Source: Carex sylvatica (lineage: Eukaryota > Streptophyta > Magnoliopsida > Poales > Cyperaceae). From it: 21,653 bases of DNA. Both the position numbers and the translations under genes were made by a program. Positions 1-9,943 of the stretch are shown here, piece by piece. Positions within the stretch are counted from its first letter, which is position 1. Every line of letters begins with the position of its first letter. A model generated the notes under the pieces. That model had not been told where the DNA came from and did no database searches. It saw only the letters and a list, made by a program, of their open reading frames with translations. Location of the stretch: NCBI GenBank assembly GCA_964058845.1, contig CAXKVR010000553.1, positions 1 to 21,653 of the forward strand, in the 5' to 3' direction.

Positions 1-210
1 ATGAAGCACCTCAATAACATTTGCCTCCTGAATTGCAACTCGCACTACCTTCTTTAGCCCTGCCGAGCTTCCTCCCTTCAAAACCTTGTTTCTTTTTTTG
101 TAGAACTCTGTTTGGGGACTCCTACCGTTGATACGTGCACTCCTACGCAAGGACTGAGTGGCACATGACTGTTTTGGAGAGGCTACGGTCAGACGCAAGA
201 AGGGGAAAGG
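1..210 (-). CDS. Possible partial exon of an unrecognised gene
   Basis: Read on the minus strand, the first 210 bases are open for 70 codons, with a stop just upstream at 211-213 and no in-frame ATG. If coding, it is an internal or last exon cut by the window edge, not a gene start. The translation is basic, with a Ser/Arg patch containing LRRSARINGRSP, then YKKRNKVLKGG and a helical-looking stretch ending AIQEANVIEVLH. A pyrimidine-rich run followed by AG on the minus strand could serve as a splice acceptor near 160-185. GC content is higher than in the spacer that follows, which supports coding. I do not recognise a family. It could also be a transposon gene fragment or a chance open frame. 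Confidence 0.3.
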
Positions 211-213
211 TTA

Positions 214-2261
214 GATTGTCTTCTTGAATCGAAGATTTTGAAACATCAACGTTTAATCAAATTTGTTTCTTTCATGACCACTTCTGTTTCAAATGACAAA
301 TTCTGAAAATCCCTTTTGTTTTAGTAAAATAATTAATTTCAATTAATCGTATCAAAATTGACAAAATTGAAGTTCCCAGCAACTGTATGATGGTTCAAAA
401 CTTGAATTGTAGAGCTCGGTACGTAATCCCTGGTCATGGATATCATAAGTTCTCCTGCTAGATGGCAGAACAGGACAAAGGGAGACAGGAGAGAAGATTT
501 TTTTTTTTTTTTTTTTTATGGAAATAAAGAGTATACTAAAAGCGGTAATAGGGAGATGCATGATTTAATTACTGGGCTCATTCTACAAAGAAATCAATAT
601 CACTCTCTCTCTCTCTCTATTCTCTTCTTACTGACAAGCCTAATTCGTCGAATCCCAATTAAACCACCAGGCATCCATTCCCCTACTTACAAGGAACCAA
701 TTAGAACTCGACAGCTCACCGGTCTTCCTTGTTTTTTCTTCAGCACCTTTTCTCAACTCATGACAGCTCACAACAAAAAAAAGTTTTGCTGTGATTTTAT
801 CTTTTCTCAACTCGACAGCTCTCTTCTTATTGATACCCAACTAGCTCATATGTTTAGTAATTTTATCTTTTATTTAACTTTGCAGGTCTAACAAAAAAAA
901 GTATTGAACTTTGTGATCAATTAATATGATGTAAGATTACTATATAATTATATGAACTTTGTTGTATGTCTAATAAAAAAATTCTTATTTGTATTTTTTT
1001 TTCTTACTTAATTAGGATGCTTGAGGAAGATAAATTTGCTAAGTTTGGCAAAAATTCGATAATGACAAACTTTCTATATTTTTATTTAATATTAACTAGT
1101 ATTATGTTAGCAAATCTCAAAGTTATTAGAAAAGAAACTAACAACTCTGCTCTCTTATTTCCATTGATTTGCAGGATCACAAAATTTTTCCTGGTTTTAT
1201 AAACTATTGGATTACTGGACATGGCAGGGTCCTTGATAAATATTTAGATATATAGTCGTCAAACCAAGTTCTGGGAAGGAAAGTATAGATATTCATCTAA
1301 CCATGAATTTAAGTGTTTAATAATTAAATGATATGCTATGGAAATGTACCTGATGGTGTCAAACATTCGACATGAAAATATTCTTACGATGATTAGTAGT
1401 TATGATATATATGTCAAATCGTAATGTTCTGGTTGAACATATACAAGATCGATGTTGGAACATTTCAATTATATAGGAGGAAAGAGACGCTCATTATATC
1501 GGGAGAAATGACTGAACCATTTAAAAAAATTATAAGGTTATACCCCTCTTCCATAATACTACAATTACATATATCCTATTTCAATTTTTTGTTTGTTTGT
1601 TTGTTTAGCTTAGTTGCAGATATTCTACAACAATTATATCTTCTTCTGTAATTCTTTTTCATCACATGTATAATTTTTTTCTACTATTCTCTCTCTCTAT
1701 ATATAGAGAGAAAATAACTAAGCTCAAAATATTTTTTCCTAGCCATAGAAACAAATGACTCAGTGAAAGTGCCTACAAAAAAATTAGCACCATAAATCTA
1801 CAAACATAATTACCTTTTGTTCGGAACTTGAACCCTCTTTTGACATTGAAGCTATATCTATTTCTGTCTGCGCCATGGTAGAACCAGTGAGTGAATAGAT
1901 CGACGATCGAATAGAAAAAGAAAAAGTTAGTACTCGTGAAAACTATACTCGAGAGTCGATGTTGTGCCACAAAAAAAAAATTGCACAGTTTTATGTCGAT
2001 ACTAAACTTATTTAACTGCTGCTTTTTTTTTAAAATTCAATACTTAGCCATTTGATTTCCTTTTATACAGTTTTATTTAATTTCATTAACTTAGGATTTT
2101 TGTTAAATCTAATTTCTTTTAGAAAAAAATAAAAATTGTACAGCTCCAAGAATAGTACTATATCTATATACACCTATGTTCCTATTTGTTTAATATAACC
2201 AAAGACCCTTCGATAATCATATATACCAAACCCTTCACTTGCCATTTCAAATTGGATTATC
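214..2261. other. AT-rich spacer with simple repeats
   Basis: No gene is supported here. The short open frames lack codon bias and contain homopolymers. It holds a T tract at 498-517, a CT microsatellite at 602-618, a short CT/TA/GA palindromic repeat around 1,688-1,712, and a motif (CTTTTCTCAACTC...GACAGCTC) present near 747-769 and 801-821 with a partial copy near 705-717. Confidence 0.6.
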
Positions 2262-2324
2262 AATTAACCCAATTTTTTTTTTGAAAACCTGGCAGTAGCT
2301 GCCATGTGGTAATTAACCCAATTT
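2262..2324 (-). mobile_element. Tiny retroposon insertion flanked by 14-bp target duplication
   Basis: The 14-mer AATTAACCCAATTT occurs at 2,262-2,275 and again, identical, at 2,311-2,324. Between them lie only 35 bp. Read on the minus strand, these are a short segment containing the hairpin GGCAG-CTA-CTGCC, then AGGTTTTC and a poly(A) run that merges with the duplicated target. Poly(A) at one end plus a perfect target duplication of this length is the signature of LINE-driven retroposition. The same tail occurs in the insertion at 7,301-7,381. The element is either extremely 5'-truncated or a very short SINE-like unit. Confidence 0.75.
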
Positions 2325-2760
2325 CAAAGACTTCCCAATACCTTTTTTTCAAATTTAACTCATGGAAAGAATTAATTTGAAAAAGACTTGCTCTCATTTA
2401 CTTGGATAATAATCTAAAACCACAGTGATCCAAGATGATCCTTTAAAAGGATGTTTACCATTCAAAATGGTCTGTTCATCACTTATTAGATTTACATTGA
2501 TTATCTCCTTTCATTCCCAATCCTTTTAGCCCTTTTACACAAAAGCATAATGATCTTGAGCGAAATGAGGATCTATTGAATCCATATAATGGATTATTGG
2601 CTATTAACATAGCCTTCCCTAATATTGCATGCTCAAATCGATCAAAACACAAATAAAAGAAAAAAAATGCTAAAAGACTTTAGAATAACAACCCGAATCT
2701 CTCAACTTAGACTCAAGCCATTGATCCAAACTAAACCATGCACATGTATCACACAGAGAA
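2325..2760. other. AT-rich spacer
   Basis: I see no gene or element here. It lies between the small retroposon and the decayed copia element, and may contain eroded copia sequence that I cannot recognise. Confidence 0.4.
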
Positions 2761-2845
2761 AATCAAATACATCAAAGTTGCATTAGCCATGCAACAAGCT
2801 TGCTAAACTATTTAAATCAAATACATCAAAGTTGCATCAGTCATG
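2761..2845. repeat. 31-bp direct repeat at the edge of the copia remnant
   Basis: A 31-bp stretch beginning AATCAAATACATCAAAGTTG at 2,761-2,791 recurs at 2,815-2,845 with two mismatches (period 54 bp). It sits just where recognisable copia coding sequence ends, so it probably arose by local duplication during decay of the element. Confidence 0.7.
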
Positions 2846-4178
2846 TACTCGGATTGGTGTACGATTAATTACATAAATTACAAAAGACACAACATTATCT
2901 CAAAAAATCAGGGGCATATTACTCTCAAACAATATTGATCAAGCGGTTTCGAGAATATGCCTATTTTTCCTCTCTGCTACTCCATTTTGTTGAGGAGTTC
3001 CCACAAACAATGTCTCACGTATATTCAATTTATCTTTAAAGAAATTATGCAGATTTTTATTTACATATTCCGTCCCATTATCACTTCTTTTTTGAAACAC
3101 TTTCATTACTTCATCCTTAGTTTTGAGTAAATAAAGTCATGTCATTCATTACAGTCATCGATAAAAAGAATAAACTATCGACAACCGGGGATGGTCCTCA
3201 AACATTAGTATGAATTAAATCAAAAGGAAGAAAGCTTTTATGATAACTATCAAGATAAGTTGTACGATGACTTTTAACCTTAATACACGTTTCACAAACC
3301 AATTGTTCATTTAAACCAGAAAATAAATGAGGTGAGAGCTTTCTCATGTATCCGAATGAGGGATGCCCTAATCTCCTATGCCACAACAAAACTTGCTCTC
3401 TCAATTGTTTCGAATCATTTGTTGATAGAAATGAGTTTCCAGTCTTCATCTCCTCCAAGTAATACAATCCATCTCGCTTAGTACCACGGTCAATGATCTC
3501 CTTCATGAGGATATCCTGAAAAACACAATAATTTAGAAACATGAGAGCTACACAATTTCGTTCTAAAGTTAATTGTCCAATAGAAATCAATTTTGTAGAT
3601 AGAGAAGGTACGAGTAAGGTGTTTGTAAGGATAAGATTCTTAGAAATAGGTACATCTCCTGCTTTATTTACTGGATACTCAATTTCGTTTGCATTAAGAA
3701 TATCATTTTTTGTGTAAGTCTTCTTAACTTAAAGTCCTTTTATGAGTAAGACATGTGGTTCGTAGCTCCCGAGTCTATAACCCATTCTTGTTTTTCAATA
3801 GTACAAATATCAAGAAATTTACCTTGTTCTGAGTTATTTTGGTTTCTAGAACTACCTGCAGCATGAAGGGCAACTGAACCTGTCCCATTTCCAACTTCGG
3901 CCTGGACTGAACCTTGGACTTGCCTGTCAGCTGGTCCATGTGGTTGAGTTGGATGCGCCCATGTAAGTCACTGCTGCCTTCCATCCACTATTTCAGATGT
4001 TGCCACTTATATCTTTTGTTGAATTACCATAATTTGAGTTTGTTGTAGTGCAACAAGTTGGGTTAATTTCTCCAACAATGCTACTGTGTTTTCATCTCGT
4101 GAGAAGTGAGAACTAGCTTCAAGTTCACTCATAATAAAAATAAGATTATTGGTGGAAGAGATTATTGCTCTGATATCA
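2845..4178 (-). pseudogene. Ty1/copia gag-pol remnant (linker, protease, pre-integrase, integrase)
   Basis: The minus strand, read from high to low coordinates, keeps copia pol motifs in order. A Gln-rich linker starts MSELEASSH at 4,132. The protease active-site motif WVIDSGATNHMSY is at 3,785-3,747. A pre-integrase zinc domain lies in an open frame at 3,590-3,198, with WHRRLGHPSFGYM and CETC. Integrase motifs follow in broken frames: FIDDC (about 3,166-3,150), SDNGTEY (3,085-3,064), and TPQQNGVAERKNRHILE followed by YVINRTP (down to about 2,850). The first D, second D and catalytic E are thus all still readable. Stops and frameshifts are frequent; for example, the frame of the 3,198-3,590 ORF ends where Trp is expected after FDLIHTNV. 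Most of Gag, including the CCHC knuckle, is missing, as are reverse transcriptase and RNase H. The element is dead. Confidence 0.9.
4167..4178 (-). promoter_or_regulatory. Copia primer-binding site
   Basis: On the minus strand this reads TGATATCAGAGC. It differs by one base from TGGTATCAGAGC, the usual plant copia primer-binding site that pairs with the 3' end of initiator tRNA-Met. It begins immediately after the CA end of the LTR at 4,179, exactly where a primer-binding site belongs, and so fixes the element's orientation. Confidence 0.8.
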
Positions 4179-4520
4179 TGACAAAATAATAATAGAACAC
4201 AAGACTCCCATGAAACTCCCTTCCCTTCCTTTGTTTATTTCAATCAATATATTTTTTTCTTACATGGTTATCTCTTTGTATATAGAATATTTATATCCAT
4301 CATGGAGGTACACAGCTGACCTCTTTTATTTAAGAAATAAATCAAAATCAATCTAAGCTTGAAAGTAAATTACACACCAATCAAATATAATAAAGAAATG
4401 AAATAAAAAATATTTCATCCAGCCATATATTAACCAAACAATCTATGTTGATTTCTTTCTTCATTCTCTTCTGGATCTGATGTGGCATATTAGCTTGCAA
4501 CTTCAACAATATGTCTTACA
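4179..4520 (-). repeat. 5' LTR of the copia element (342 bp)
   Basis: On the minus strand the segment starts TGTAAGACATATTG and ends ATTATTTTGTCA, giving the TG...CA ends of an LTR, and it is followed directly by the primer-binding site. Inside is a TATA-like TATAAATATTC, as expected for the LTR promoter. I found no matching 3' LTR in the window at lower coordinates, so the element was truncated on that side and its target duplication cannot be checked. Confidence 0.75.
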
Positions 4521-6171
4521 AATTGACTGTTTAAAAAAAGACGATCAACTAGGCAATTAATGCATAGAACCAGGCTAGCCATCTTTACTTAGAATTTTCT
4601 TTTTAAAACTAGCAATTCAAATCTAGTCTTATAGTCTCATGAAGACTTTAATTTTATATAATATTTTAACTTCACTAATAGTGAATCTTTATTTGTCTTT
4701 TATTATTTTTTTAAAGATTTATTTGTTTTTTATTATTGCAGCGATCATTATCCAACAATGGTATCCTAATTTAATAGTATAGTACGTGTTGGAGACCTAG
4801 CTAGATTTGCTGCCGCGTGGTCACAAAATTCAGTTAAGTTTGTATGTTCCAGTGGGTATCATTTTCTGGTACCAGTAATATGATACAATCAATCAATCAT
4901 GATTATTATATGTTGTGTTGCTTACCGAAGAATTCAGAAAACAGCGTTGGGTATTAGATTTTCCAATGTCAATCTGTTTCCTATATTCCTTCTAGATTGT
5001 ATATATAAGCTATATATGTTCAGGAAATACAAGCAGTATATTTATACTGTCAAATCACTTTCACAGTTTCACCAAAAGGATAATATCGTGACGTAGAAGG
5101 TCATAACACAACCTATCGTGGAAGATTTATTTTATTTTATTTTTATTGTTAAATAATTGTATTACCGATATATTTTCAATTTCATAGGATTAGGTGAACA
5201 TATATAGGTAATTAGAAAACTTGTCCTATGCACGAGTTCTGAATTATATGTAGCAGATTGGAACAAAAAATAGGCAATTCTTTTGTAATTTGAATTAATT
5301 GTATTTGAACCGCATACCGGTAAAAAAAAATATTTATTTCAGAATAAATTATAATGATAATTTCTTTGAAAATATGAATGTAAACAATTTTTTTTGTTCT
5401 AAAATTATACAATAAAAAACAACACAATTAACTATATGAAAATTTCTATAGAGAATATGAACATATGTTTTATTTTAAACGATCGAGAAGAGAAAATATG
5501 AAAAAAAATATGAGTTGGACGATCATAAAAAATAAGAAAATAAAATATAATTGAATGTATGGGGATGTTGATGACGTGGTACAGGTGAAAAATCTTCAAA
5601 CTCAATTATATTTATGAAGTGTTGTTGATTCGTAGAGTGGTTAAGTCAGATTTTAAAATTTAGTTATTTATATTGAAATTTAATTGTAATTTATTTTTCT
5701 ATAGCATTTGATATAATTTATTATTTTTTATAAAATATCACATGTGTATATGTAGTCTAGTAATTATAACTTATTTTGTAATTGTAGAAAATTTGAGTTT
5801 AATTTCCACCAATTATATATTGTGTATTTTAAATTTTAATCCAATATCAAAATTTCCTAGTTACAACAATTAACCATCGTAGCAACGGAAGCAAATGCAA
5901 TTCTAAAAATCAGAAAATAAATTTGGTGTACACTAATAGATACCCAATAATGCATTTATACTATTGATGTAGAGTTAGTGCATGAGCACACGGTACCTAC
6001 TATTACTAGGAAATGCTAGCCGTGGAAGCAACCCCTCTTATTTGCTTCATCTGAGAGGCCACCAGTTCCTTTCTTTGTTAATATGATTTGTGGCCTTTTT
6101 CATTTATTTAACTTACTTTAGTTGGGGAGCATTCTTCTCTTGTGGCCCATGTCTAAGATTCTTCATAAAGT

Positions 6172-6174
<3 letters not shown>
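4521..6174. other. AT-rich spacer, no gene seen
   Basis: Short open frames around 4,899-5,096 and 5,212-5,427 translate to AT-biased, low-complexity peptides with no recognisable motif, and I do not call them genes. There is no clear repeat beyond A/T runs. Confidence 0.55.
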
Positions 6175-6202
<28 letters not shown>

Positions 6203-7175
6203 GATAGACTAATATACAATCAATTGTTTCTAGCCTTCCGTGCAATCAAATTGTTTTCCAATTTTTAAAGTCTAAATGATCGATGCAAACCGTTAGATGT
6301 GATCTCCATATTAAAATGTGCTAGGAGACCAAATTTTACATTTTTTAGAATTTTTTTATTATTTATTAAGCCACTTTGAAAATCGCTGATCCAACGGTAG
6401 CTTCTGATTAGGGCTATCAAAAAAGCTCGCGGCTCGTGGCTCGTCTCTAGTTCGCTCGCTAACAGCTCGCTCGGTAGTGGACCGAGCTGTTAACGAGCCA
6501 GCTCAGCCCAGGCTCGGGCCAAAATAAACGAGCTGAGCCAGGGATCAGCTCAGACCGGACCAGCTCGGCTCGTTAAGGTACAGTGGATTTAGGATTTAGC
6601 CTCGTATAATTTTAAGTCTAGTCCCATTTTCAAAGGCGCAATTATGCAAAATTGATGTATTTTTGGTCTGGGAAGAAAAGATATGGGCTTCAGTTGCTTG
6701 AAGATGTGCCTGCTAAACGATTTCTTAAATTTTTTGAATGAGCTTTCTTATTTTTATATTTTTGAATTTGTATAATAACAGCCCAATAAAGCCTAGTGAG
6801 TCAGCTCGTCAGCTCGCGAGCTAGCTCGGGCTGACTTGTCACGAGCGAGCCAAGAATTTTTGGCTCGGATGACCTAGATCCAGCTCGCTCGGTCCAGGCT
6901 CGGGCCAAAATAAACGAGCTGAGCTAAGGCCTAGCTCATTTACACCCCTACTTCTAATTTTACTGTTTGGTTAAGCCACCGTTGGATCATCGATTTTCAA
7001 AGTGACTTAATAAATAGTAAAAAAATTTCAAAAAATATAAAATTTGGTCTCCTAACACATTTTAATATGGAGAACACATCTAACGGTTTGGATCGATCAT
7101 TTAGACTTTAAAAATCGGAAAATAACTTGGTTGCACGTACGGGAAGCTAGGAACAATCGATTATATATTAGCCTA

Positions 7176-7207
<32 letters not shown>
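6175..7207. mobile_element. Snapback (long inverted-repeat) element 1, with (TA)n ends
   Basis: The left arm (about 6,175-6,400) and the right arm (about 6,976-7,207) are inverted copies of each other over more than 200 bp. Shared landmarks include CCAACGG/CCGTTGG, GGAGACCAAATTTTA against TAAAATTTGGTCTCC, and TAGCCTATCTATATA at the right against TATAGATAGACTA at the left. Both arms run out into (TA)n. The centre holds a separate nested element at 6,409-6,950. There is no coding capacity, so it is a non-autonomous foldback-type element. The core of each arm is shared with the element at 8,766-9,178 and with sequence in an intron near 16,180-16,375. Confidence 0.8.
6401..6958. mobile_element. 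hAT-like MITE nested in snapback element 1
   Basis: The element proper is 6,409-6,950 (542 bp). It begins TAGGGCTATCAAA and ends TTTACACCCCTA, imperfect inverted termini, and is flanked by the 8-bp direct repeats CTTCTGAT (6,401-6,408) and CTTCTAAT (6,951-6,958). An 8-bp target duplication with TAGGG-type ends is characteristic of the hAT superfamily. The interior is rich in GAGCTCG-like words and has an exact 31-bp direct repeat (6,508-6,538 and 6,894-6,924), but no transposase. The related element at 8,766-9,178 preserves the empty target site, which supports these boundaries. Confidence 0.85.
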
Positions 7208-7210
<3 letters not shown>

Positions 7211-7300
7211 TCTTTTATGCATAATACATTTTGTTTAATATTATAGAAAAATTGATGAATTCTTATCAAAGGATTTGACTTCAATTAGTTGTTTTGTCTA

Positions 7301-7381
7301 TTTTGAATCAAATGATTTTTTTTTTTTTTTTTTTTGAAACCCAGGCAGAAGCTGCCTTGGATCTGTTTTGAATCAAATGAT
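7301..7381 (-). mobile_element. Tiny retroposon insertion flanked by 16-bp target duplication
   Basis: TTTTGAATCAAATGAT occurs at 7,301-7,316 and again, identical, at 7,366-7,381. The 49 bp between them are, on the minus strand, CAGATCCAA, the hairpin GGCAG-CTT-CTGCC, TGGGTTTC and 19 A residues. Tail, hairpin and orientation match the insertion at 2,262-2,324, so the two belong to one retroposon family. Mobilisation by a LINE reverse transcriptase is inferred from the poly(A) and target duplication. Confidence 0.8.
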
Positions 7382-8765
7382 AAGGACTGAAAAAAGAAAC
7401 TTTTGGAGACGAGGATTTAGTAAGAGATGATGAGTCAATTGATCTTAGTTTGTTTTCAATTTTTTGTAATTATACATAATTTTTTATATAGTTTAGAGTG
7501 AAATGCTATGGATACTATAAAATTGATCTTCATACTCGGAATAAAATATATGTGCTACTTTTTATTTGAATATCAAACCATTGATCTTTGTCAAAATTTA
7601 CATATGAAAAATTTGAACGATTAGATGAGAAAAAAACATGTACTCACTTTTAAAAAGAAAAACAATAAATTCTCTTTCTTCATTTTCAACAAATTTTTTT
7701 TATATAATTGACTACATTTATATTTATATTTGACCCACATAACTTAGAAAACTGCGCCTCTACATACATATGGAATGAAAATTCAAAATAAATTATTAAC
7801 GCATTATACCAACTTAATATGGTGTTGAGTCCTTTGCAAGAAATGGTCGCCTGCTAGCTACAAAATTAAGACACAACAAGGACAGAATCAAGGAAATTAA
7901 TTAAGATCACACAACATTCCAGTTTACATTGGTCTAATTTTGTCCACTAGATGGACTCTTGGTAAACATTAATTGCTTTGAAGTTAAACTTGACTTCATC
8001 AACAAATTTTCATATGTTATCTCCTAAACCCGGTGTGCTGCGCATGCGCATGTCATGGTTAATTAATTTGTACGTATATACGTATATATATAGTTGCAGA
8101 TATCATGAGCAAAACAAAAGGTTGTATATATCAAGCTCATAATTTTTATTTTCTAGTTGCTCCAAGCCTGCTAATTTCATTTTTTAAATAATTTAAATTG
8201 TAAATAACTTTATCTTTCACCGTGATTGCTTATAATCTTGTTCCTCTCTTGTCAGTTCATTGAAATCCGTGTTTGTGTGCCAAATTTCAGTGAAAAATTA
8301 ACAAATATATATTTTTTTCTCTAAAATATACTATAAGAATATGTGAATATCGCTAGGGTAAAAAATTATTATTGTCGAAGATAGATCAATATAAATTATT
8401 ACTTTCGAGGTTATTACTATTCTCGATGAGAATATCTGCAAGGATACCGACACTGTTAAGTACTTTTATTCTTGCAAATACTCATATATTTTTGTAGTTC
8501 TATGTATAATTACTTGCTCAATAATACTGAATGTAACTTTTTTTCATAGAATTATACTATTTTCAAAATTCAATCTTTTAATTCCACAATATATAGATAC
8601 TTTCTCTTTTTATTAGGTTGAAGCTGGGGAACACAATTCTAATTAAATTACAAGAAAGTGATAATTTGATTGTAAATATATAGTGAAATAGAATATGGAG
8701 TATTACGAGTAATTAAATTCGATAGTTAGACTACTAGTTAAACTATATATATAGAGAGAGAGGTT
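7382..8765. other. AT-rich spacer, no gene seen
   Basis: No supported gene. The stretch contains A/T runs, a small palindrome TGCGCATGCGCA near 8,039, and short TATACGTATATA alternations near 8,068-8,090. The right end runs into an AT/AG microsatellite that abuts the next snapback element. Confidence 0.5.
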
Positions 8766-9178
8766 GGCTACTGTGCTTATATAAGCATATCTCCACATAT
8801 GCTTATGACTCATTTTTTTGTTTTCAATGTCCAAATGGTCGATCGGAACCGTTCATCTTGTTCTCCATATTAATATGTTCTTGGAGACCAAATTTTATAT
8901 TTTTCTGAATTTTTTTACTATTTATTAAGCCAATTTGAAAATCTCTGATCCAACGGTGACTTCTGATTTTACTGTTTTGTTAAGCCACCGTTGGATCAGC
9001 GATTTTCAAAGTGGCTTAATAAATAGTAAACAAATTTAGAAAAATATAAAATTTGGTCTCCAAGAGCATATTAATATGGAGAACAAGATGAACGGTTCAG
9101 ATTGACCATTTGAACATTGGAAACACAAAAATGAGTTATAAGCATATGTGGGGATATGCTTATATAAGCATAGTGCTC
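8766..9178. mobile_element. Snapback element 2 (about 413 bp)
   Basis: This is an almost complete palindrome. The left end GGCTACTGTGCTTATATAAG pairs with the right end CTTATATAAGCATAGTGCTC, and the arms stay complementary inward to CTGATCCAACGGTG (8,945-8,958) and CACCGTTGGATCAG (8,986-8,999), leaving a loop of about 27 nt. There is no coding capacity. The inner arm shares landmarks with element 1 (GGAGACCAAATTTTA, TTATTAAGCCA), but the outer 60-70 bp are unrelated to it. I could not find a clear target duplication. Confidence 0.85.
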
Positions 9179-9803
9179 AAAGAAATATTTTGTGGCAGCT
9201 GCCTGTTTGCCCGAGGCTAAAGGCGTAACATTAACCTCCATCAAATCACAATTTTTTTTAAAAAAAAATCAGTTTTTTCTTTATTCCCCTCCATAGAGTG
9301 ATAAAGTCAGATTCTGTATATAATAATAATATTTTGCTCATTCGGCAATTGGGCTAATTAAATGGTGAAATAAATATGTGAATTAATTTATATATATTTC
9401 CGTGGTCAAACGTTACAGAAAAGAATATATATGAGTGTTAATTAAATTAAGTAATAGAGGGAGATTAATTAATTGGTTATCTGGTGAGTGGTGATGTTTC
9501 ACCATAAAGCTATAGGGATTGGAGGATTTCCATTGAGAAATATCTTTTTCAAAGCTTTGAAGAAGTTAAAATTCCTTTATTAATTAAATTTTTATGACCC
9601 AATCACTAACAATGACGTCTAATTATTTTATAAAATAATATGAGCTTTACAGTACTGTTCTATTTGTAGATCAAAGTAATTAATTACTCATTGTTTCTTT
9701 TCTTTGCGGCATTGCAAACCGTCTCCCCTTTTCTATCCGCAAACTTCTCTGTCACATTTATATGTGCAAACCTGTTGCTTGTTATATTACTATGTTCCCT
9801 TTC
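9179..9803. other. Spacer and 5' flank of the next gene
   Basis: No gene is seen. The right part is the likely upstream regulatory region of the gene at 9,944. A GGCAGCTGCC palindrome near 9,193 resembles the hairpin of the two tiny retroposons but lacks the poly(A) tract and target duplication. Confidence 0.5.
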
Positions 9804-9812
9804 TATATATAA
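9804..9812 (+). promoter_or_regulatory. TATA box of the 9,944 gene
   Basis: TATATATAA lies about 130 bp upstream of the start codon. It is followed by a pyrimidine-rich leader with CTCTCTCC runs (about 9,860-9,900), which is common in plant 5' UTRs. Transcription would be expected to start around 9,835-9,845. Confidence 0.55.
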
Positions 9813-9943
9813 TTAATTAAGCCAACAGTTGCTTCCTCCTAACTCTACTCACTTTATTCATCTGCTTTCAGCTTTCCTCCCCTCTCTCCTCTCTCTCTAA
9901 GCACACTCCCTACAACAAATTAAGGAAAACAAAAGAAACAGAA

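Noticed and set aside
436..891. 151-codon plus-strand ORF
   Set aside because: It runs through a poly(T) tract read as Phe and a CT microsatellite, has no recognisable domain, and its composition follows the AT-rich background.
2325..2840. Possible 3' LTR of the copia element
   Set aside because: I searched by eye for the LTR ends (TGTAAGACATATTG and ATTATTTTGTCA, both strands) and did not find them at lower coordinates.
6177..7207. (TA)n runs at the ends of snapback element 1 as target-site duplications
   Set aside because: They are long simple repeats that pair with each other as part of the inverted arms, so no duplication of defined length can be inferred.
9188..9202. GGCAGCTGCC palindrome as a third tiny retroposon
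   Set aside because: No poly(A)/poly(T) run adjoins it and I see no flanking direct repeat.
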